DNA from: Cerrena zonata
Taxonomy: Eukaryota > Basidiomycota > Agaricomycetes > Polyporales > Cerrenaceae
Reading direction: 5' to 3'
Length of the DNA: 64,000 nt
NCBI GenBank assembly: GCA_038087015.1
Contig: JASBNA010000088.1
Coordinates: 62,001-126,000 of the forward strand
This document shows positions 37,601 through 47,482 of this stretch, piece after piece (positions within the stretch are counted from its first letter, which is position 1; the number at the start of each line of letters is the position of its first letter). The notes beneath the pieces were generated by a model that saw nothing but the letters and a program-made list of their open reading frames with translations, was not told where the DNA came from and did not search any database. Made by a program: the position numbers and the translations under genes.

Positions 37601-40022
37601 GTACATCGCTGAAACCACGGACGTCTAGTATGATCGAAGTTAGGTTTCCATGAACGAATCACATCGCCTAGCTTTGGTATCAACCGTGTATCCACGAGGT
37701 CTATTTCAATAAGATATTCGTGTGTCCTTTCAGCACATGCTCGATGAGACCTTGACCATGGTGACCCGTCAGTAACAGTTAGAACAGTGGCCAGCTCACC
37801 CATGACTTCGACAAGAATGTCCCGATGTTCCTGTCTTGCACCTCGAGAAGTGAATGAATGTAATACTTCGGCAAGAGTAGAAATTAACGCAATCGGGTCA
37901 GTCGGAATGTCACCAATCCAACTTCGGATGTCATCCACAACTGGGTCTCGTAAATCGAAGAACTCCGAGTCAATGTCGAAGTCCTGTAGGCGACGGCAAA
38001 TATCTTTGGTTGCAGCAACTAGATTCGAAAGAAATTGCGCCCCTGTAGGCGCATATCAATGCTTGCATAGATGAGTGGGTTGTGTGAAAGCTTACCGGCC
38101 CCGTATGTTGTCCTCTCATCGTCATAACCAATATATGGTAGGTATGGGAACAGAGAGACAGAATGCTCGGGATGATCTTCCATGGTACGGTGCATTATGG
38201 AGTACATAGTGAGGATCGAACATATTGCCGAATCTTCGTCTTCGTTTATGAGCCGAGCGTGCATAGGTAGTGACAATTGTGGGATTAGGGAATTTGTATC
38301 TGGGTTGTAGTTATATAGCTCCAATGATACATAGGTCATTATATCATATAGCCCTTTAAGAATCCACAGGTCATTGAAGTTGAGAGGCAAATCACTGATG
38401 CGAGATGCAAAGAGTTCGCATGTTTGACGAGTCAATCCCTGAGGTAAGTCTGGAAGAATCCCTTGGATGACTGGACTTTTGCCTCGTGAGTAGAGCCTTA
38501 TACAACGAAACAATGACTCCAAATCGCTCTTCTGAAAACAGTCTGTAATTGTCTCCTCAAGCTGTTCGCCTCGAAGGATCTCTTGTGAGCAAGCTAGGGT
38601 AGACAGATCCCAGATGTCATCCTCGCGTACTTTACTCTCTTCGCGAGACATCCAAGCATCCGACCAGGCTTTCACCAAATCGCGTAAGTTTCCACATCGT
38701 TGTTTGATTGTCGGCCATGTGTTTGGGATATTGGTATGCAATGTGCGAGACAGAGATTCCAGCCAAGTATGGCTCCCAACACGGGTTCGCTGAAGAAGAC
38801 CTTTCAACATCGGAGTTTTGTATGGGCACTGCGATGAGAACGCAGGAGCTAACGTTGTGAATAAGTAGAATGAGAGCCATATAATCATGACTCCTGTTAC
38901 AACCCATGTAACGACCGGGTTCAGATCGTGGAGGAACGCACTGAGGCCGACGAAGAAGAGCAGGAGGGCGAGTTGGAGGAGAAGCGGTAGTGCAGCAGCA
39001 ATCTCGAAGACCTGCCATCGTTGTACACCGACCTCGCGGAAGAAACGGATCTTGACTTGTTGACGGGGATCCTGAGTATCGCGTGCCATGAGCTCGTGGA
39101 GCCATTGTTTGACCAGAATCCCGAGGGATGCGGTTATCAAAGCGAAAACGAGACTCAACAACCACAGCGTATTGACGAGCACCGATAACCTTGCTGGAAT
39201 GAATGACGGGGTGGTGAATGCGGGGATGGTCGAATTGGCGAAGTTACCAGAAAGGGTGAGACTGGCGAGCTGGGCCGAGAGTTGGAGTAAGATTTGATTG
39301 GTTGTATCTTCTGGTTGTTGCTGTAAGGTTTTGTACGATTCGATGATGAACGCAGTGATCACTGCGGAGAACAAACCAGCCTCGTAGAACAAAAGTCAAC
39401 ACGATGAAGAACACAACTAAGGAAGATACTCACGAACACCAGGAGAGTATCGATGTCCTCTTTCACATCCTCCACCCGATCTCGATCGTACTGTCGAATC
39501 AAATCAGAGATTCGTCCCCAACCAGTACGGTCAGACTCGATCTTGACCCGATGCACTTTGTCTTCGGTGTCCGGGGACGTGTCCTGTAGTCATGCATTCC
39601 TTCCTTAGTACTCACTATCCTAATGGTACGATGCAACACAAGAGGCTCACCTTGTTCTCGGGATGAAGTTGTCCTACTGCCTGGTGCTGCTGCTGCTGCT
39701 GTTCTTCTCTCGTGGATGTAGCATTCACCGGGACCGTATCCGCCTCAATTTCCTGCGGTTCACCGTGACAGAGAGGCGTGGGTGAAGAGGTTTGTGAGCC
39801 CTCAATCTGCTGTGTAAGCTGTGCTGGGCCATTTTGCGCAGACGACTTATGCTCGTCCTCCAGGTTTTCGACATCTGGGACTTCATCGTTATCGTTTTGT
39901 GAGTTTGGGGTAGAGACTTGGATTGGGTCTCCGCTCAAGTCAGAATTCGAAGCCCTCGAATGCCATGTAGAAGTGCTGGATCTTCGACACTGTCTACTAC
40001 TTACTCTAGAGGAAGAGGACAT
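37597..40022 (-). CDS. DUF6535 domain membrane protein, copy 7 (750 aa)
   Basis: The exons run 40022-39651, 39583-39434, 39380-38096 and 38042-37597, all in phase and with no stop. Exon 1 (124 codons) has a polyglutamine run (EEQQQQQHQ) from a CTG/CAG repeat near 39680-39700. Membrane segments lie near residues 170-191, 240-262, 302-322 and 330-350. The C-terminal region contains the YDIMTYVSLELYNYNPDTNS stretch typical of copies 6-8. Exon 4 starts GAQFLSNLVAATKDICRRLQ and lacks the SDSDPDIP segment. Copy 8 is its closest relative. The promoter side of this gene is where the retrotransposon landed, about 400 bp upstream of the ATG, so its expression may be altered. Confidence 0.85.
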
Positions 40023-40257
40023 TGGTACTGCAAGATGTGTAGGAAGAGAGGAGTGTCTTGTCGTGGTAGGGAGAGTATAAGTATAAGTGGGACAAACACA
40101 GCCGACTCGCCATGCGGTGCAAAGCTACTAGTACAGTACTCAGGCTCTGAATCCGATGCCTTCTTGATGTTCCGTGAGAGCCTCTGGCTATCTAGGAATT
40201 ATTATTTCTCGTTGTCCATAATAGATTCTACTCAGAGTCGATGCGATACGTAGGTCT

Positions 40258-40290
40258 TGATATTTCCAACTTATATCCCCTGCGATTTTC
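40258..40290 (-). promoter_or_regulatory. Truncated leader block of copy 7
   Basis: Only the left half of the block (TTCCAACTTATATCCCCTGC on the + strand) is recognisable. The expected GTAAGT donor reads ATAAGT on the - strand, and the GATCGACGC half is missing. The truncation lies 130 bp from the retrotransposon boundary at 40418. Confidence 0.45.
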
Positions 40291-40417
40291 CCAATTGATC
40301 TCACAGTGGCAAGTATTGCTTCTCATGTGTTTGACCTATGTCTGTTTTATAGGTGTAGTATACTCGTTCTACGAAACAAAGGTTGTAAACAGTTTTATGT
40401 CAAGGGTGGGCGGGTGG

Positions 40418-40603
40418 GACAAAAATAGATATGAATAAAAAGCGAGCAGTTGTTTGTGAGCGGACAGTAGCTACGGTGAAAGCGAAGGTGGCCGTCAAGA
40501 GAAAAGAGGGAGAAGGAGCAACCAGCGTGAAAATTTACGTGCGCGCTTGTGCTCCGCTGGACGCCGGTGCTCGACTCGCGAGCTCCTCCAGCACCTACAC
40601 TAA
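40418..40603 (-). repeat. 3' 186-bp direct repeat of the retrotransposon
   Basis: Direct repeat of 52340-52525, running from GACAAAAATAGATATG to CAGCACCTACACTAA on the + strand. It differs from its partner at three positions, each a transition at a CpG/TpG or CpG/CpA site. The short open frame through it is present in both copies and is not a gene. Confidence 0.9.
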
Positions 40604-40649
40604 TCCAGCCTCGTCTTGCGCTCTGTGAGATGCAGTTGGTACGAAGAAA

Positions 40650-40755
40650 GGTTGGGTGGCCTCAGCGCTAGCTGAGGTGACGCGGGCAAGGTCGAGTCGC
40701 TTGCCCATAACAAGCTGCAAGGCTCACCGCGGCAGACCTAGCCGCTTACCCAACC
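40650..40755 (-). other. Cloverleaf-like inverted-repeat structure in the retrotransposon 3' region
   Basis: An 8-bp closing stem (GGTTGGGT at 40650-40657 against ACCCAACC at 40748-40755) encloses three hairpins. These are CCTCAGC-GCTA-GCTGAGG (40660-40677), GGGCAAG with a 9-nt loop and CTTGCCC (40684-40706), and GCGGC with a 7-nt loop and GCCGC (40729-40745). It lies between the recombinase stop codon and the 3' repeat, so it would be in the 3' untranslated part of the element RNA. It lacks a proper tRNA length and arm order. Confidence 0.6.
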
Positions 40756-40777
40756 TCAAAGACGAAGCAGCAATTCC

Positions 40778-40922
40778 TCAGTACCCATAGTTAGAGGAGA
40801 GATTGGCAGTGTGCTGCGAGCTTATCTGCTCGAAAGCTCGAATGTATGTCTCATATGCAAGTGACTTCCATCTCCCAATCAGCCGAACGATCTCTGGGTC
40901 GATCTTCTGTGAGAGGTAGAAG
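40778..40922 (-). pseudogene. C-terminal fragment of the retrotransposon tyrosine recombinase
   Basis: The - strand frame from the target duplication to a TGA at 40780-40778 encodes LSQKIDPEIVRLIGRWKSLA and then YETYIRAFEQI, ending NLSSNYGY. The GRWKS and AYETYIR motifs are the catalytic Trp/His-position and Tyr-nucleophile segment of tyrosine recombinases. It continues in phase from the fragment that ends at 47475, once the DNA transposon and one copy of the 8-bp duplication are removed. Cut off from its N-terminal part it cannot act alone. Confidence 0.88.
40915..40922. repeat. Target-site duplication GGTAGAAG (left)
   Basis: The eight bases GGTAGAAG directly precede the left terminus of the DNA transposon and recur at 47475-47482 after its right terminus. 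Confidence 0.92.
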
Positions 40923-40942
40923 AGGACCCCCCATTTTCTCCC
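40923..40942 (+). repeat. Left terminal inverted repeat of the DNA transposon
   Basis: AGGACCCCCCATTTTCTCCC pairs with the reverse complement of the right end (AGGACCCCCCC, then TTTTCCCACC), with small gaps in the C-run and the T-run. Confidence 0.85.
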
Positions 40943-40957
40943 TAGCGCCTATATGCC

Positions 40958-41105
40958 AAATGCCCGCAGAATGGACCCCCCGGAGGGGGAGCTCCGAGGA
41001 TGTAATGCCCGCAGAAATGGTTATTTTTGGGAGTACGTTTCATGCCTCCGATGCCCGAAAAATGGCCTCACTTGAGGCTGCTTATATACTCAATGCCCGC
41101 AAAAA
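40958..41105. repeat. Left subterminal ATGCCCG repeats of the DNA transposon
   Basis: Four spaced copies of an ATGCCCGCAGAATGG / ATGCCCGAAAAATGG-type motif (near 40960, 41011, 41059 and 41092) lie between the terminus and the first coding exon. Arrays of this kind are commonly transposase-binding sites; that role is inferred. Confidence 0.65.
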
Positions 41106-41424
41106 CAGTAGTGCAATATTGATATTGATGGGATGCCTGACTGCAAGGCTTGCCCAACCTCGACCATGAATTGTGTAACATTTCTCAAGTACAAATTTCT
41201 AGAGTATTTAATGGTTCAGTACACTCCTTACCGGCTTGCTGAGATCAACATATCTAATACAGACTGGTCCCTTACCATTCCCAACTCCCCGCTCTCCCAG
41301 AGCTCAAATTTAGATGTAGATTTCGGACTTTGAAATTGACACTCATGTTTACTAGTAAAATATTCTAAAATACAATGAGCACTTTACCCTACATGTTATC
41401 GATCAACACCTAACTCCATCCATT

Positions 41425-44400
41425 ATGCCTCCTAGGGAGGATGCAACAGCAACTAGCCGAGTGGAACAGCAACTTATTCAAGCTCTAACTGTTCAACCTG
41501 ACATCGGAATTGGACAGTTACTCACAAAGGCTCTTCCTAAGGCGTGGCAGAAGGGATCTCAGAAGCACCACTTCTTAAACCCTCGAGAGTGGTACAGTCA
41601 GGAGGAGCCAACGACGGCAGGACCCACAAGAATCTCCCAGCTTGTGTTACCAAGCCCGAAGACCTGTCTCTACGTAGCCGATGCAATTGAAATCGCTGTC
41701 AAGGAAGGATGTCGTTCAATACTTGATCCTTACGACAGTGAAGGTCGCCTACCGATTTATTTCACACGTATTTTCAAGCTTGGAAATGATCTCATACGAA
41801 ATCGAGGTACCTGGGAGGAACGTAGTAACTGGATCCGAAACGCAGCACTCGACGAGGAATGGCCACAAGATGACTTGACTTGTGCCGAAGCCGCAGTATC
41901 TCGCTGTCCTTGGCTATCAGGTCTTCCAGCTATTCAGAGGGGTATGGAGTCTGCAACGCACGGTTTTGGAATATTGCTGTCCAATAAATGGTTAACATCG
42001 ACGGCCCTTAACTCTGTGCTCGATGTTGTACGTCAGGACTACGAGCATAGCATGCAGTTCGACCCAGGTACCTATATTCTAGAGACATACCTTGGCTTTG
42101 ATATTTGCTTTAGTCCAGGTGGGCATTCATCTAGTGTTGTCAGCAAGAAAGTTCAATCTGGAACTATAAAACGATTGATGTTCCCGATGAACGTTGCGGA
42201 TGTACATTGGATTGCTGTTGAAGTCAGTGTTCCCGATCAAACGATAGCCTTCGGAGACTCCTACCCCGCAGTATCATCTCGCCACATGAGGGGAATTATT
42301 GACAACATCAAGAGTTGGTTGTATCGGTGGCTCCCTAACGTCATGCAGTGGAAAATCAGCATGTCAGGAATGGTGCCTATCACATTGCAGAGGGATAGTT
42401 ACTCGTGTGGAGCTGCGGCTGTCAATGCTATCCATCGACTTGCATGCGTTGATGACAGTATCCCAATCTGGACCCCTAGAAATGCGATGTGGATTCATAC
42501 GTACTACTTCAAATGGATCGTCAACCTTGGGACCGACGTTGTTGCCACTCCAACGGTAAGCTTAACATATCACACAATAATAGCAATATCAACTTACCGA
42601 TGACATGAATCAAGGGAAAACTATCAGCGGGCACCTTCGATCGTATGCCAGAGGTGGAGTTTCATACTGATGATAGACTTTGTGGACATTTGGGAGAGGG
42701 AGTGTCGGAAGATGAGAGGGAAGAGTTGTATGAAAGTGTGGAGGCCGAAGAGGAGAAGCTCGTGTCTGTAGAACCGAGCTCAAGTCTTGAGGAGATGCAA
42801 GAGAACACGTTGCCAGAGCATTTCGATGACCATCAGCTTGATGTCGAAACAGATTCTGATGAGGAAAATGAGACAGACATCTTGGAACAGGTAAATTGCC
42901 TTTTGTGGACATTGTATACCAGTGTTGATCCCACCCTATAGAATCGAGCGAGTCTTGCCTTTCAACGAAAGATTCTGGCTATTGATCCTGCTGCCTCCTT
43001 TGACCAAAGTAAACCAGGACGTGTTTGTTGTGGACGCTGTGGTAATTGGCTCAATAGCCGCAAAAATCGGGTATATGACATTCAGCACTTCAAGGAGCAT
43101 TTCGTTGAGAGCACACGATGTCAGAAGACACCTCCAGTTGGACCTCCTATCACTGCATATTTCTCTTTGGGGTCCTCCTCAACATCCAAAACCTCACAGA
43201 CGACTGGTATAACCTCATCCAAACCTTCAATTATTCCTTGCCCGGGACTCACAGTTCTTGACCACCGAAATATCATTATCTATCTTACTCGTTCTAGCCG
43301 TCCAGGTGGCGGTGCTCCCCCTCGACCTGTCTTGAAACAAAGAATTCTGGATCAGGTACCAGACATTAAGCCCGACCGTCTCCAGAAACTTGTTCTTGAT
43401 GCCAAGTTTCATCAGGCTCGTTGGATCAACAACCACATGTCCTCAGCGGTGTACTCTCCCACATGCCTAAAACGAGGATTCGTCTCTTTCGGAGGTATTA
43501 TTAGCTGCTGTGCCAGGTGCTATGCATTACTACGCTTGAAGACTTTCCGTAATGCTCTCTACCATACTCCATGCGAAGTACCCAATGCCAAGTTTATCCC
43601 AAAGTCATATTGTAATCCGCTTATGGGTGAAGCATTCCTACGGCATCAAGATGTGTACCATCTCTTCATGATGGTGAGTATTACTGAAGTGTCAGGATTC
43701 CGATATGGTACTGATATATATCTTATAAATCAAGGGTGAAAAACGCTGGCTAGAATTCGCCAAGCGTCTTGCATCAGGTCGTTACAAGGACATGTCTGTC
43801 CTCGTGGGTCTCGTGGAGGCGATGATGCTGACAGAGGAACGAGAGTTCCGCGGTGTTGGGATGCAGAACATGAAGTACTCTGAGGATTTCGACCGGTTCT
43901 GTACAATACTGGCTGCAATCTCGCCAGCAGCCTATCGCACATTTCGGGTAACATTCACTGGTCGTACACTCAAGAGCATGGGGTATGTAATCTCTACAGG
44001 CATTATTTGACTTATTCTTATCTTACCATTGCCTGTTCTCAGAGCAATCCGTGCATCTCACCCACGCTATGCCGCTGGAATTGAGGATATCAATTTCGAT
44101 CAACTTGTCTTGTTTATCAAGGCAGTCGGATGGATGGGGATGCCTGTTGGTCTATGTGTAGATGACACTAAGAGCCATCCGGGTTTACATCCTTACCATG
44201 ACGGGGCAGATAACAAGTGGAAGCTTGCTGGTGTACATGGTCGAGTTCCCACCTTTGAGACCTACGATGAGTTGACATCGCTATTGGCACAGGAACAGAA
44301 TAACAAGGCAGAGAAAGTAAGTATTGTATCGTGTTCTTGTATACTATGTCTCACTATGCTTTGACAGGCTCGCGTGTGGCTTGTTGTTATACCTATGTCT

Positions 44401-46437
44401 AACATTCCGCCATTCGCCGTCGCTATCATGGCAATCAAGTCAACATCCACTGCGCAGGAAATCCGTGCCTGGCATGATGCTGTTGAGTCAAAGCTCCAGC
44501 AACGCGGTGTTCATCACATTTCGTATACACCTGACGGAGCTTCTACGGAACGACGCCTGGAACACAAGCTTCTTTCCGAAGCTACTGAGTCAGGCAACGT
44601 TCGTACATGGTCTTTTTTATCTCCCATACCTGGTAGCACCTCGCCCTTTACCATCTCCGTCCCTCTCCTTCCGGAAAGTGGAAAACCACGAGTTCTTGGA
44701 ACCGATGGGAAGCATGGGAAGAAAAACGGACGGGGCAGCGTACAGTCTGGTGCCCACACTCTCGTCCTTGGGAACTACATCGCCCATTTTGGTCAGCTCA
44801 AGGAGATTGCTGAATCGGAAACAAGTCCCTTACTTCGAGCGGACATCATTGGTGTCGACAAACAAGATGATCGTGCTGCTGCTCGTCTCTTCTCGTCAGC
44901 AGTGATTGATCACCTACAGACGCAAACACCAAAAGACAGCAAGCTGGGACTGGCGATATACCTCTTTATCATTGGTGACCTTATCGACTCTCAGCAGAGC
45001 CGCAGTATAAGCTTTCATGTCCAGATGAAGATACTCTGGAGGTCTCGTATTTTCCTTGATCGTTGGTTCCAAAGCATCAAGGACCATCCCCACTATTCCC
45101 CCAAAACTCATTTTATCTCTCGCGAGCTCTACGACATCTTCAACCTGTTTATCGAAAGCATGCTCGGCCTTATTCTCATCCATCGTGATTATTATCCCCA
45201 AACTCCGCTTCTTCCATGGCTTCATTCTACGGAATGTTGTGAACACTTCTTCGGATGTGCACGTCGTGTCATAAAGGACTTCACATTTCTCGATCTCATC
45301 TACATGATGCCCAAGCTCACACTGTTGGTCGATCAGGATATCCATTCTCAGGGCAGAGCAAACACGAAGGCTTCTGCCCATCGTTCAGGGTATCATCACT
45401 CATGGTATGACTTGACGGATATCAAATATCAAGTCCTGTCACAGTTCCCGAGTGATGATGAAATTGTCTCCACGGTACTTCCTCATGCCTACGATGAGGC
45501 AGAACAGCTCCTCCAGCTTCTCGGCATACCCATGTCAAACCACTCGCCGACAGGATCCCATCATGATATCCATCAAGGTTTCGTGGATGCCGCATCAAAA
45601 TTCATTGAAGATCTTCGCTCTGGAAGTATAATACTAGATGAATTCAACACCGATCCCACAAACGACGGCTTTGTTGGCGAGTCTGACATTATTGAGGACT
45701 TGGACCCAACTAGTATTGGAGACATACCGGACCCCAATCACGACTCAGAAGTAGTTGACCATCAGGATGGGACTGGAGTTGCTAACGAAGAGCTCGAGAG
45801 CTTACTGCATGACAGCTCTCAAGATGAACTCATGGACCATTGCTCTGAGACAGCTGTCCGTAATTGTGGTGTGGCCGCGGCTGCTACTGTGCTACACGAT
45901 TCACATGCTATGTGCGTAAACTTCATTAGCTCCCTATTTTTTCTGACAATTATCTTTGATAGCGATGCATTACCTGAGGCTGGAGAAACTGCAGTGTTGA
46001 AATGGCAAGAATCAATCCTACGTTGCCTCTCTGCGGTAGAAGCGCACATGACTCCTGAACAGAAAGCGCAATATGTCATTGATGTTGCAGCACAACAAAC
46101 CTCCAAAGAAACTAATCACCGCACGGCACCCACCAAGTTGAAGAGGTCGCCAATTCGACTAGTAGAAGATGGCCAACTCAACTACGCGGTCCTCATGGCA
46201 GAGCGACTTGCACACGAAACTGCTGAAGCACGCGCATCAGTCGCCTGGAGGTATCACAAGTCACTATCTGTATCCCACACACTCTCTACGCCGACTACTT
46301 CACTATCATCAAAAGATACATCATCTAGGGTTCCTGAGGATACTGGCAAGCTGAGAACGAAGCTCGTCAATGAGATCGTTCGTATTCAGCAAGCCTATGA
46401 AGAGTCGAGAAAGCGAAGTGGTAGTGGGTTAGAATGA
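41425..46437 (+). CDS. Ulp1-protease / zinc-cluster / transposase fusion (about 1559 aa)
   Basis: The proposed exons are 41425-42555, 42615-42890, 42942-43673, 43735-43982, 44043-44316, 44368-45911 and 45963-46437 (4680 nt, all phases agree, six introns of 51-60 nt). Residues of about 220-370 form an Ulp1/C48-type cysteine protease with visible H261 (VHWIAVEV), D278 (FGDSYP), Q322 and C328 (QRDSYSCGAAAVN). Residues 378-469 are an acidic Glu/Asp/Ser linker. A Cys/His cluster (VCCGRCGNWL ... HFKEHFVESTRCQ) lies near 495-530. The transposase-like part follows, with candidate acidic residues in LCVDDTKSH (about 837), YTPDGASTE (about 940) and STECCEHFFG (about 1175). The D/D/E assignment is inference. 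The protease could process SUMO-like conjugates or the fusion itself. A TGA ends the frame at 46435. Confidence 0.75.
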
Positions 46438-46506
46438 AAGCAGCGATGGCTAGGGACTGTGGCTTCAGGGTCAACACTGAGAACGAGCGGTTCACGTTTA
46501 TCAGAC

Positions 46507-47212
46507 ATGTTCGCTGTCTCACAAACTGACCTCAAGGGAAAACGGAAGGCCTTCGCCGCTATCGAGGAACACTTGCTTCCATCTTGGCCTTTAGCTAAAG
46601 CTGGTATAGATGCTCAAACGCCTCTCAAGCCCGGCTCAGGTGTTTTGGTTGTACATCAAAATGAGGTTTTCTATGGCCTTGGTATGTGGTAATTTATCTC
46701 CCTCATTGAAAGCTAATATGTATATTATTTCAGTGGTTGTACTTTTCGAACGTGGCGGGGGGAAAACTCCAACACATAACTTTGTTGATTGGTGTATTGC
46801 AATCGATCGACTGTCGCGCTTTGTTGTGCAAGTGTATGTCCCCCTGGGCTCACCTTCTGTCGCACAATTCTACTCGCCGTGGGTTATCACCCCTCAATAC
46901 CCATCAAGCGCACCGCCTCTAGCAAGCTATCTTTTCTTACAAGCGGAGAATCTCGTTCTCTCACTGGATACCCTATGTCCTGCTCCCACAGCACAGGAGT
47001 TCGTCACAGCAGGGGCTAATGGCTTAGCAATGTTCCCTCTCAACAACAACTTCAGAGACATTATGAGCTACGCTGTAATGCATGGGTTTCAACTTCGATC
47101 TGCCGTTCAGCTCACATTAGAGGCATCGCGCAAGCGCAAGTGCCTGGAGCCTGAAGACAACGATGCATCTGTCGGGACTACTATACAGATAGGAAAGCGA
47201 TCTAAAGCTTAA
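46507..47212 (+). CDS. Small downstream transposon ORF (217 aa), unknown role
   Basis: The exons are 46507-46681 and 46734-47212, with a 52-nt GT-AG intron. The first in-frame ATG starts MFAVSQTDLKGKRKAFAAIE. The frame is the same as that of the transposase gene and stays open back to its TGA, without another stop. The two may therefore once have been one gene cut by a CGA-to-TGA change, or the TGA may be read through. The product has a conserved-looking core (FERGGGKTPTHNFVDWCIAI, then DRLSRFVVQVYVPLG) and ends in a basic tail with two KR-rich patches (RKRKCLE, GKRSKA) resembling nuclear localisation signals. I do not recognise a domain. Confidence 0.6.
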
Positions 47213-47334
47213 TATCATACAACATCATATTCTAGTGTTCTGTAGTCGTTACTCACTCTGCGAAAACTAATTTTTGGCGATCCCGTTGAAATACTGCCAT
47301 ATTTGGTAAGAAAAAATGTTGCCGGGAGGTTCTA

Positions 47335-47430
47335 TGTGCCGCAGGCCCGGAAAAAGAGGTTTTTTGGGAAGCCTATGTGCTGAATGCCCGAAAAATGGCA
47401 AAATGGTCAAAAAGTCAATGCCCGCCAAAG
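47335..47430. repeat. Right subterminal ATGCCCG repeats of the DNA transposon
   Basis: Copies such as AATGCCCGAAAAATGGC (near 47383) and AATGCCCGCC (near 47418), plus a variant GGCCCGGAAAAAG near 47344, mirror the left subterminal region in the same orientation. Confidence 0.65.
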
Positions 47431-47456
47431 GTCAGATCTGGGATCAAACATTTGGT

Positions 47457-47474
47457 GGGAAAAGGGGGGGTCCT
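47457..47474 (-). repeat. Right terminal inverted repeat of the DNA transposon
   Basis: GGGAAAAGGGGGGGTCCT, the inverted counterpart of 40923-40942. It ends directly at the right target duplication. Confidence 0.85.
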
Positions 47475-47482
47475 GGTAGAAG
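47475..47482. repeat. Target-site duplication GGTAGAAG (right)
   Basis: Exact copy of 40915-40922. Collapsing the two copies restores an open tyrosine-recombinase frame across the junction, an independent proof of the boundaries. Confidence 0.92.

Larger units (their letters stand above)
40923..47474 (+). mobile_element. Ulp1-bearing DNA transposon (Zisupton/KDZ-like), 6552 bp
   Basis: The element is bounded by inverted termini (AGGACCCCCC at the left, GGGGGGGTCCT at the right), inside an exact 8-bp duplication. It encodes a protease-transposase fusion (41425-46437) and a downstream ORF (46507-47212), and carries subterminal ATGCCCG-type repeats at both ends. An 8-bp duplication fits Zisupton/KDZ, hAT and P superfamilies. 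The Ulp1 domain and the absence of a recognisable hAT dimerisation region favour Zisupton/KDZ, but this assignment is inference. It sits inside, and in the opposite orientation to, the tyrosine recombinase gene of the retrotransposon, so it is the younger insertion. Confidence 0.82.

Noticed and set aside
40345..40418. A B2 split repeat expected for a Ngaro element, suggested by the weak TACGAA..AAAGGTTG similarity near 40372 and 40640
   Set aside because: The match is about 14 bases with gaps and is not supported by flanking identity; the B repeats remain unidentified.
40431..40628. 65-codon open frame in the retrotransposon repeat (also at 52353-52550)
   Set aside because: It is carried by the 186-bp direct repeat on the strand opposite to the element genes and simply reflects repeat sequence.
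40650..40755. tRNA gene suggested by the cloverleaf-like fold
   Set aside because: It is about 106 bp long and the arms do not have tRNA order or loop sizes. No convincing A and B boxes at correct spacing, so it is reported only as an inverted-repeat structure.
40923..47474. hAT or P-element classification of the DNA transposon
   Set aside because: The 8-bp duplication alone would allow it, but no hAT C-terminal dimerisation motif or BED/THAP domain is evident, and the Ulp1 domain fits Zisupton/KDZ better. Kept as an alternative, not as the call.
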